A stretch of 6,210 nt of DNA from Vitreoscilla sp. (lineage in GTDB: Bacteria; Pseudomonadota; Gammaproteobacteria; Burkholderiales; Neisseriaceae). The stretch lies in the NCBI GenBank assembly GCA_030150505.1, contig JASLFS010000077.1, forward strand, positions 1-6,210, given 5' to 3'. How positions within the stretch are numbered: position 1 is the stretch's first letter; every line of letters starts with the position of its first letter. Below the pieces are notes generated by a model. It had not been told where the DNA came from. It ran no database searches and worked only from the letters and a program-made list of their open reading frames with translations. Positions 1 through 5,684 of the stretch are shown in pieces. Both the position numbers and the translations under genes were made by a program.

Positions 1-1937
1 CTATCAGCTATAGATTGCATAATTTTTGCAGAAATAGTACTGCTATAAATATTAACTGCATTTGTTGCTGTTGCATTGACTAACTTAGAAGTAATTACGG
101 TTCTATTTAACATAACACTCGCTTTATTCGTCATTTCTTTAGCGAGTAATTTATTAATTTTTTCCATTATTTCTTCAAATACTTGAGCAATAATTTCTTT
201 AATCATTTTTCCCATCATGAGTTCAAGTGCTTCATTAAAAACTTTCTTCAGCATATTTCTGACTTGCTGATTAATTATCTTTTTCACCGCACTTGTTATA
301 CCATTTACTGCTGGACCAACAATAAAACTTAATGCTACTGCAGCAATAAATAAAACTGCAGTAATTAAAATTTTAAGCCCCATTTTTAGCTTATCTCGCA
401 TTAAGTTTTTTATTTCCTCAATAATTTTTTTATCTACACCCAATACTTTTAATGAATCGTAAAAGCTATAAACTACGTCGACCAGAAAATTTGCAATTTT
501 ATCTAAAGCCTCCATTATTGCTTCAGTAATAGGTTGCATTAGTTCATCCATAAACGATGTTCCATGTATTGCTTGGTACACTTCATCTGCGATAGTTAAC
601 GCAGCATCAGCGACCATCAATACAACCGCAACAGCCATCAAAGCCATTGAAGCACCTGCGGTAAAAATGGAGGCAACACCAGCAACAATTGCTAATAATC
701 CAGCTAATATTTTTAAACCAATACCCGCCCAAAATTGAATTTCCTCTTGTTTTTTTATTTGAGCTTTTTGATCTTCAATTTTTTCTTTAAGTGATTTTTC
801 AGTAACTTCTTGCATTTCCTCAAAAAGTTTTTGCTCAGATTCAGAACGCTGCAGCATCACTTTTAATGTTAATTCTCGTGTTTTCGCTAATAAAAAAGTT
901 AATAACGCCATTCCTGATAAGGAATCTGACATTATTTCAAGTTCTAATGCACTTTGAGTCGTCGTAAGTTCTCGATATGTTTCTTTTATTTTTTCTAATT
1001 GTTTTTTTATTGATTCATTTTCTGTTTTATTAATTAATGCTTTTAATTCATCTTTATATGGAGTGATTGTATTAATCTTATCTTCACTAATAGAAACATT
1101 GGGCATATATTTAAAAACATTATCAAAAAATTGAGATAAATTACTATATAATTTATCTAAATCATCTAAAGATAAATTAGAGAGATCATCAGGTAGTTTT
1201 AAGAATGGAAATGTATTTTCCAGTAACTTTTCCATATCTTTTTTAGATTTAATATTTCCTGATAACAGTTCGTTAATTAAAGATTTAGGAATGTTATTAT
1301 TTTTTAAAAAATCTTCGACCTCAGCTTCCGTTTTAAATTTATTTTCTTTTATCTGATTATAAATTTCCATCCAATAATCAATATAAGCCTCCTTATTATT
1401 TTCAAAATCTTTTATCGCTGATTTAAATTGCTCCCTTAAACCATCAATACCTTTCGATAATTGATTTAACTTATCTATATAGTAATCAAGTTTATCCGGA
1501 TCTTTAATTCTATCTAAAACATTTTGGTGAATTACATTTTGATAGGATAATTGCAAATACAAAAAATCATATTCTTTCGTTGATTTATGACTTTGAGGAT
1601 CACTGATATCATAATGCTCGGGTGATAATTGTTTATCTGATGATATAATTTCATTATTATTTTTTATATATTGTTGAGAAAAAATATTTATTTTATACTG
1701 TACATCATCCTGAACATTAATTCTTTGATTGTTTTTTTTCTGTTCAATTGGTGCTCTAAGAATCGGTGAGGAAACTTTATTTTCTCTATCTTTAATTAGT
1801 GAAGAAACAATATTTTCATTTACAACATTAATTTTTTGAGCTTGTTGAGTCGTATTTTTAATCACATTTTCCACCTCCTTTGAAAGTGGAGGTGTAGAAA
1901 ATGGAATATTATCATTAATTTTCTTAATATCATTCAT
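1..1937 (-). CDS. sipB: SipB/IpaB/BipB-family type III translocator (3' end beyond window)
   Basis: This is a hydrophobic translocator: it is exported by the injectisome, inserts into the host membrane and forms the translocation pore with a SipC-type partner. The frame is open from the ATG at 1937-1935 to the window edge, giving 645 visible residues with no stop. A coiled-coil-like stretch at about 305-400 (rich in K, E and Q) leads into a first hydrophobic block at about 402-448, with FTAGAS and MVADA as in SipB. The LGVDKK signature follows at 498-503, and a second hydrophobic segment at about 519-545. Residues 58-63 read PILRAP, matching the PxLxxP chaperone-binding motif known for IpaB. 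The start is supported by AAGGAA 7 nt upstream and overlaps the end of sicA by 8 nt. From memory of SipB (593 aa), about 45 residues are missing. The region before the first membrane segment is about 80 residues longer than in SipB and poorly conserved. sipC and sipD-type genes would be expected downstream. Confidence 0.93.
   Translation of the reverse strand, partial: MNDIKKINDNIPFSTPPLSKEVENVIKNTTQQAQKINVVNENIVSSLIKDRENKVSSPILRAPIEQKKNNQRINVQDDVQYKINIFSQQYIKNNNEIISSDKQLSPEHYDISDPQSHKSTKEYDFLYLQLSYQNVIHQNVLDRIKDPDKLDYYIDKLNQLSKGIDGLREQFKSAIKDFENNKEAYIDYWMEIYNQIKENKFKTEAEVEDFLKNNNIPKSLINELLSGNIKSKKDMEKLLENTFPFLKLPDDLSNLSLDDLDKLYSNLSQFFDNVFKYMPNVSISEDKINTITPYKDELKALINKTENESIKKQLEKIKETYRELTTTQSALELEIMSDSLSGMALLTFLLAKTRELTLKVMLQRSESEQKLFEEMQEVTEKSLKEKIEDQKAQIKKQEEIQFWAGIGLKILAGLLAIVAGVASIFTAGASMALMAVAVVLMVADAALTIADEVYQAIHGTSFMDELMQPITEAIMEALDKIANFLVDVVYSFYDSLKVLGVDKKIIEEIKNLMRDKLKMGLKILITAVLFIAAVALSFIVGPAVNGITSAVKKIINQQVRNMLKKVFNEALELMMGKMIKEIIAQVFEEIMEKINKLLAKEMTNKASVMLNRTVITSKLVNATATNAVNIYSSTISAKIMQSIAD
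1732..1739 (-). other. A8 homopolymer tract in sipB coding strand
   Basis: Eight consecutive A residues on the coding strand span SipB codons 67-69 (K-K-N). Loss of one A leads to a stop after about 17 codons, and gain of one A leads to a stop within about 9 codons. The tract is a candidate slippage site, though runs of this length also arise by chance in AT-rich DNA. Confidence 0.25.
1749..1766 (-). other. PxLxxP chaperone-binding motif codons in sipB
   Basis: SipB residues 58-63 are P-I-L-R-A-P. In the IpaB family a P-x-L-x-x-P peptide near residue 50-70 lies in the concave groove of the TPR chaperone (IpgC/SicA). IpaB itself carries a very similar PELKAP. The motif's position and the adjacent sicA gene support a SicA-SipB complex. 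Binding is inferred from the family. Confidence 0.7.
1863..1894 (-). promoter_or_regulatory. Hairpin-embedded consensus Shine-Dalgarno within 5' coding region of sipB
   Basis: On the minus strand, AAAGGAGGTG (1881-1872) is a full complement of the 16S rRNA 3' tail. Its GGAGGTG half (1878-1872) is the perfect inverted repeat of CACCTCC at 1894-1888, with a 9-nt loop, so the mRNA can form a 7-bp stem with five G-C pairs that hides the Shine-Dalgarno sequence. AGGAGG (1879-1874) sits 8 nt before an in-frame GTG, codon 25 of sipB (1865-1863). Use as an internal start, a pause site or a translational control element is inference; the sequence arrangement is directly visible. Confidence 0.4.
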
Positions 1938-2454
1938 ACTGTTCTTCCTTATTTTCTTTCTCTGTATTAAGAACAACAAGGGGAATATCTTTTAATGACT
2001 CTAAATAAAGGTTGGCTTTTTCTTTTAAAGATTGATCGTTAATTTTCTCTGAAACTTGATGAAAACAATATTTTGCTTTTTCTTTTTCTCCAAGAGATAA
2101 GTTACATTGCCCAGCATAAAAAACAGGTCGATAATCGTTTTTCGCATTAAGGTAAGCTAAAGCATAAAGATCAATTGCCGCTTGATACTGTTTTTTTAAT
2201 TGTTTAACAGCAGCAAGTCCCATAATGTAATCAACATTATAAAAATCGTAAAGGCATAAAAACTTAAAAATTGCCTCAGCTTCATCCAGTTTTCCCTTCT
2301 GGTAAAAATCATAAGCAAATGAATAGATCCCTTCCATAAATCCTTCTGGAATAGCACTTTCATCCTTAAGTGGTGCCCCATTTTGAACAATAGAAACGAT
2401 ATAATTTGCTAGTTGATCAAGCTCATTTTCTGACATTTTTTCATATACTGACAT
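1930..2454 (-). CDS. sicA: SicA/IpgC-type TPR chaperone of type III translocators
   Basis: This is a class II type III chaperone: a cytoplasmic TPR protein that keeps the translocators SipB and SipC soluble and apart before secretion. The 174 residues are close to Salmonella SicA (165). The conserved core is clear: an IPEGFMEGIYSFAYDFY-like first helix at about 36-51, GKLDEAEAIFKFLCLYDFYN at 54-73, YIMGLAAVKQLKKQYQ at 76-91 and NDYRPVFYAGQC at 106-117. Together these form three TPR repeats at about 38-137. The tail from about 158 is short, charged and variable. The ATG at 2454 is preceded by AAAGGA with an 8-nt spacer; the next in-frame ATG (codon 7) has no ribosome-binding site. In Salmonella, SicA is also a co-activator with InvF, and the same is inferred here. 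It is the first gene after a 146-bp gap and overlaps sipB by 8 nt. Confidence 0.96.
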   Translation of the reverse strand: MSVYEKMSENELDQLANYIVSIVQNGAPLKDESAIPEGFMEGIYSFAYDFYQKGKLDEAEAIFKFLCLYDFYNVDYIMGLAAVKQLKKQYQAAIDLYALAYLNAKNDYRPVFYAGQCNLSLGEKEKAKYCFHQVSEKINDQSLKEKANLYLESLKDIPLVVLNTEKENKEEQYE

Positions 2455-2499
2455 GATGTTAATCCTTTCATCTATGATGAATAATTAATAATAAAATTA

Positions 2500-2526
2500 T
2501 AAAGTAATCATTAATTTATTACTTTA
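2500..2526. repeat. Perfect 9-bp inverted repeat upstream of sicA
   Basis: The left arm, TAAAGTAAT (2500-2508), and the right arm, ATTACTTTA (2518-2526), are exact inverted repeats around a 9-nt spacer. The dyad touches the candidate TATAAT and covers its -35 zone, a place where an activator or repressor could act. Each stem has only one G-C pair, so it would be a weak terminator. An operator role is inferred. Confidence 0.4.
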
Positions 2527-2540
2527 ATAAAACACACGCC

Positions 2541-2556
2541 TATATTTACAAATATA
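2541..2556. repeat. 7-bp AT-only inverted repeat in spaS-sicA gap
   Basis: TATATTT (2541-2547) and AAATATA (2550-2556) are perfect inverted repeats with a 2-bp spacer. The dyad lies about 90-100 bp before the sicA start. It could be an AT-rich operator or an H-NS-type nucleation site, but an AT-only dyad of this size may be chance. Confidence 0.25.
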
Positions 2557-2600
2557 AATACATTATTTTTATAATTAATAACTGGATATGTTTTCTTAAT

Positions 2601-3665
2601 TTATTTAACTTTTATATAATCCATTTCTTCTCTTAATAAGCCTTCCATTTCTATTCTCTTAAGCCAAATAAGAATATCCATAACATCTAATAAATCTTGA
2701 TCTATCATGACATCAAAAAGATGATATTTATGGTAAATTTTTCTTGCTAATTCAGGATAGCGAATAACTGGAGTACCCACTTTTTTAGCATAAACCTTCA
2801 CTGCCAATGCTTTATCATTAATACAACTCAATGAAACTAAAGGCATAATGCCATTATCCGGATCAAAATAGATACCAACAGCCACATGGGTTGGATTTAC
2901 GATAACAGCAGATGAATCTCGGATCACTTTCTTCATAGGTTCATCAAGCAATTCTTGATGAAGCTGCCGACGAGTTGATTTTATTTCAGGATCACCTTCC
3001 ATATTCTTATTTTCTTGCTTCACTTCATGTTTTTCCATCATCATATCTTTCATAAAGATAAAGAAATCAGCAATAATATTTAAAATAAGAATAGGTATTG
3101 ATAGAATAAAAAATACAAATACAAAATTAACAACGAGTGAACACCATTTATCAACAACAATATTTAAATCCGAGCGGTATAATATAAATATTTCCGTACC
3201 ATGTAAAATAATAAAAATATAACAAGTAATTAAAAATATAACTATGAATAATAATGTTTTTAATAGATCCTTTATTGTTCTTATGCTAAATATTTTTTTA
3301 AACCCTGAAATTGGATTAATATGGTTTAGATCAATTTTTATTGCTTCAGTTGCAAGTTTAAAACGTGAACTAAATAAAGAGGGGACCGCGCCAGATAGAA
3401 AAGTAACAACAAGTATTGGTAAGATAATATCAAAAAATAGTTTTGATATTACATCTACATAACTCTTTAACGTGATATTTGTTGGATGGAGTAAAAGAGA
3501 TTGATAAAATCGGCTAAATTCATCCAAATTAACTTCATGAAATAAATACATAACACCAATAAGATAAACAAGCCCCGAGGTTAACTCTTTACTCTTAAAA
3601 CTTTGCCCTTTTTTTGCAGAATCATCGAGTTTTTTCTGAGTGGGCTTTTCTGTTTTTTCAGCCAT
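2601..3665 (-). CDS. spaS: SpaS: FlhB/YscU-family export-apparatus switch protein
   Basis: SpaS is the inner-membrane export-gate component that switches the injectisome from early to later substrates through autocleavage of its cytoplasmic domain. The 354 residues are full length for the family. The N-terminus carries the typical EKPTQKKLDDSAKKGQSFKSKEL stretch. Hydrophobic segments lie at about 31-43, 77-98, 135-156 and 177-204, followed by a charged linker (KDMMMEKHEVKQE onward, about 206-235) and the autoprotease domain. The cleavage site NPTH is intact at 257-260, within VIVNPTHVAVGIYF, so self-cleavage between N257 and P258 is expected. The ATG at 3665 overlaps the spaR stop by 8 nt and has only a weak Shine-Dalgarno sequence (TGAG), pointing to coupling to spaR. 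It is the last gene of the spa block before the 146-bp gap. Confidence 0.97.
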   Translation of the reverse strand: MAEKTEKPTQKKLDDSAKKGQSFKSKELTSGLVYLIGVMYLFHEVNLDEFSRFYQSLLLHPTNITLKSYVDVISKLFFDIILPILVVTFLSGAVPSLFSSRFKLATEAIKIDLNHINPISGFKKIFSIRTIKDLLKTLLFIVIFLITCYIFIILHGTEIFILYRSDLNIVVDKWCSLVVNFVFVFFILSIPILILNIIADFFIFMKDMMMEKHEVKQENKNMEGDPEIKSTRRQLHQELLDEPMKKVIRDSSAVIVNPTHVAVGIYFDPDNGIMPLVSLSCINDKALAVKVYAKKVGTPVIRYPELARKIYHKYHLFDVMIDQDLLDVMDILIWLKRIEMEGLLREEMDYIKVK

Positions 3666-4431
3666 AATAAATACTCATAAAAATCGAATAAAAGTATCTA
3701 TGATTAAAAAATTCATAAAGCTCTGTGGTCATCGCCGAAGTAAAGAAAAGAAGTAATGATATAAATGCAATAATTCCTTTTATACATAGTGATAATGAAA
3801 ATGCATTTAATTGAGGACAGAATAGAGAATAAACGCCCAGTGCAACTTCGCTTAAAAACATAATAATCAGTACGGGTGAGACTAAAACAAGCGCAGTACG
3901 AACCATATTATTTAGCCAATGCCCAATAAAAGAATAACCAATTTCTTTGTTAAAATAGCCAATAGGAAATACATCATAGCTATCTTTTATCGTACTCATC
4001 AATAAAGTTAAACCGCCTGTCGACAAGAAATAAGCAGCACAAAATAATCCGGTTAATGAAGCAAATTCAGAAGATTCAATCCCTGTCGTAGGATTAATCG
4101 TATCCCCAATACTTGCTCCTCGTTGGTTATCAACAAACTCACCAAATGCAGAAGCTATCAAAAAAGGTGTTGCAAAGAGTAATCCAATTAAAATACCAAG
4201 TGCTAATTCACTAACTAGTATTATGTCCCATATATCTCTTATTTTATCCGTTATTGTAATACTTGGCCTGATCCCCATCGCAACATAAAAAATGATAATA
4301 TATTTTAGCAATTGACTATTTAGCACTCGACTATTTAGAAATGGAATAAAAAGAAAGATAGGAAATAATCTTGCAACAAGTAAAACAAGATCGACTAAAT
4401 AGACCTGTATATACTCTAGCAGTATTAACAT
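3658..4431 (-). CDS. spaR: SpaR: FliR/YscT-family export-gate protein
   Basis: SpaR is a polytopic inner-membrane subunit of the export gate that joins the SpaP-SpaQ helical assembly at the base of the needle. The 257 residues are near the usual length (Salmonella about 263). Hydrophobic segments lie at about 10-31, 41-53, 69-96, 127-146, 178-200 and 216-234. Family landmarks are GEFVDNQRGASIGDTINP at 97-114, the TTGIESSEFASLTGL segment at 115-129 and PQLNAFSLSLCIKG at 206-219. The ATG follows the spaQ stop by 5 nt, with GGA 8 nt upstream. The 3' end overlaps spaS by 8 nt. There are no breaks or missing landmarks. Confidence 0.96.
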   Translation of the reverse strand: MLILLEYIQVYLVDLVLLVARLFPIFLFIPFLNSRVLNSQLLKYIIIFYVAMGIRPSITITDKIRDIWDIILVSELALGILIGLLFATPFLIASAFGEFVDNQRGASIGDTINPTTGIESSEFASLTGLFCAAYFLSTGGLTLLMSTIKDSYDVFPIGYFNKEIGYSFIGHWLNNMVRTALVLVSPVLIIMFLSEVALGVYSLFCPQLNAFSLSLCIKGIIAFISLLLFFTSAMTTELYEFFNHRYFYSIFMSIYYG

Positions 4432-4436
4432 ATAAT

Positions 4437-4691
4437 TTATCCAGCGAACCCTAGCATCATCATCTCTTTTGCATAAACTAATATTTTATCACCCATCCAA
4501 CCCATCATGGCTAATAAGCACACAAAGACACCAACGAGTTTTACACCAAAAGGCAATGTCTGTTCTTGAATTTGTGTAATGGTCTGCAATAAGCCAATAG
4601 CCAATCCAATAAATGTCGCAATAGCTATCGGCGCAGCTGAAAGCAATATCACTAAATAAACGGCTTTATTCGCCGCATAAACCATATCCAT
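4437..4691 (-). CDS. spaQ: SpaQ: FliQ/YscS-family export-gate protein
   Basis: SpaQ is a small inner-membrane hairpin protein, present in several copies in the export gate and packed around SpaP/SpaR. The 84 residues contain two hydrophobic segments (about 11-36 and 50-66) around the family signature TQIQEQTLPFGVKL at 39-52. The ATG at 4691 shares one base with the spaP stop (TAATG). GTAAGG lies only 2 nt before this ATG but 8 nt before a second in-frame ATG at 4685 (codon 3). The true protein may therefore start at MVYAANK, giving 82 residues. Alignment from memory with Salmonella SpaQ and Shigella Spa9 slightly favours the longer form. Confidence 0.95.
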   Translation of the reverse strand: MDMVYAANKAVYLVILLSAAPIAIATFIGLAIGLLQTITQIQEQTLPFGVKLVGVFVCLLAMMGWMGDKILVYAKEMMMLGFAG

Positions 4692-5350
4692 TACCTTACC
4701 GCCATGAGTTCAAGATATTGATTAATGAGTCCTTTAGCTAAAAGAGTCCAACCATCCATAGCGATAAATAAAATTAATTTTAAAGGAACAGATAATGTTA
4801 CAGGGCTCATCATCATCATCCCTAATGCTAATAAAATACAAGAAACGACTAAATCAATAACAATAAAAGGCAAATAAAGATAAAAACCAATAATAAAAGC
4901 AGACTTTATTTCACTTAATGCGTATGCAGGAAGCAGTGATAACAACGATTTTTCTATACTTTCTTTATCGCCGTCACTATCAGGTCTATTGCCTTGTGCT
5001 TGTTCAAAAAAATCTAATAACTCAGGATCAGAATACTTGTACAAATATCGTTTATATTCCCCTAATGCGTCGTCAGAAAATCGCTCAAAAGCGTCAGGAG
5101 AGGTAATATCAACAGGATTTTCAATAAGATATTGATAGGTGTTTTTTGCTAGTGGCGTCATAACAAACAGAGCCATCATTAATGCAATCGCATTAAGTAC
5201 CATATTAGAAGGCACTTGCTGAACACCTAAAGCATTACGCGTCATAACCAGTACAATAGAAAATTTTAAATAGCAGGTTCCTGCCGCAATAATAAAAGGG
5301 GCCAATGTTGCTAGTGCTAACGTTAAAATAAGTGTCGTTGAGCTTTCCAT
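4691..5350 (-). CDS. spaP: SpaP: FliP/YscR-family export-gate protein
   Basis: SpaP forms the pentameric core of the export gate through which unfolded substrates cross the inner membrane. The 219 residues are close to the family length (Salmonella 224). The order is an N-terminal hydrophobic segment at about 6-24, a second at about 51-66 followed by TPLAKN, a periplasmic charged domain at about 75-140, then LSEIKSAFIIGFYLYLPF (145-162) with the FliP signature continuing into IDLVVSCILLALG. Four consecutive methionines at 178-181 correspond to the methionine-rich gasket region described for SpaP. The start lies 4 nt after the spaO stop, with no clear Shine-Dalgarno sequence, so translation is probably coupled to spaO. 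An ATG at 5354-5352 is out of frame. Confidence 0.97.
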   Translation of the reverse strand: MESSTTLILTLALATLAPFIIAAGTCYLKFSIVLVMTRNALGVQQVPSNMVLNAIALMMALFVMTPLAKNTYQYLIENPVDITSPDAFERFSDDALGEYKRYLYKYSDPELLDFFEQAQGNRPDSDGDKESIEKSLLSLLPAYALSEIKSAFIIGFYLYLPFIVIDLVVSCILLALGMMMMSPVTLSVPLKLILFIAMDGWTLLAKGLINQYLELMAVR

Positions 5351-5354
5351 ACAT

Positions 5355-5684
5355 TTAATCTTGCTGTAAATGGGAATGTTGAATTTCTACAGCTAATCGC
5401 TCACCAACTTTAATTAATTCTCCTTCAGCAATCGCAACACCATTAACAACTAATATAATATGCCTTGAAGCATTGTCAGGTAATATAAGTTGTTGTCCCG
5501 GTGCTAATTTTTCAATTTGCTCAATAGGCAATATTTTACTTGCGAGAAGAAAAGAAAGAGTGATAGGAATAGTATCTATTGATTTTAAATCGATATTTTC
5601 TGGTCTAGTTGCATTTGTATCAACATCTTCTATTAATGCTTTTTTCTCCATCTCATTAGTCAATAACTCTTCATCTAAAACCAC
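5355..5684 (-). CDS. Predicted short SpaO isoform from internal GTG start
   Basis: In the SpaO frame, GTG at 5684-5682 is preceded by AGGAG (5697-5693) with an 8-nt spacer, a far stronger ribosome-binding site than that of spaP. Initiation here gives 109 residues covering the linker and the complete second SPOA domain. In Salmonella SpaO, Shigella Spa33 and Yersinia YscQ the second SPOA domain is also made separately from an internal start and associates with the full-length protein. The Salmonella short form (about 101 residues, internal GTG) begins at the equivalent place. The site is visible in sequence; its use is inferred from the family. Confidence 0.7.
   Translation of the reverse strand: MVLDEELLTNEMEKKALIEDVDTNATRPENIDLKSIDTIPITLSFLLASKILPIEQIEKLAPGQQLILPDNASRHIILVVNGVAIAEGELIKVGERLAVEIQHSHLQQD

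Larger units (their letters stand above)
2455..2600 (-). promoter_or_regulatory. Candidate sicA promoter/control region
   Basis: This is the only real gap in the cluster, lying exactly where Salmonella has its InvF/SicA-dependent sicA promoter. A perfect TATAAT lies at 2501-2496, about 42 nt before the sicA ATG. Its -35 position (2524-2519, AAGTAA) is poor, as expected for an activator-dependent promoter. A second candidate is TTGTAA (2551-2546), a 16-bp spacer, then TATTAA (2529-2524). Two perfect dyads lie just upstream or overlap these elements. The sequence is so AT-rich that -10-like hexamers are common by chance, so the individual boxes are tentative. Confidence 0.4.

Noticed and set aside
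2196..2390. Minus-strand ORF of 64 codons in another frame of sicA
   Set aside because: Fully inside the conserved SicA TPR coding sequence and resembles no known protein.
2482..2526. Rho-independent terminator between spaS and sicA
   Set aside because: The stem is almost all A-T and is not followed by a clean U run; the dyad fits an operator better. Weak attenuation cannot be excluded.
3244..3462. Plus-strand ORF of 72 codons inside spaS
   Set aside because: Antisense shadow of a conserved membrane-protein gene; no ribosome-binding site or family resemblance.
4918..5106. Plus-strand ORF of 62 codons inside spaP
   Set aside because: Antisense shadow of spaP with no independent support.
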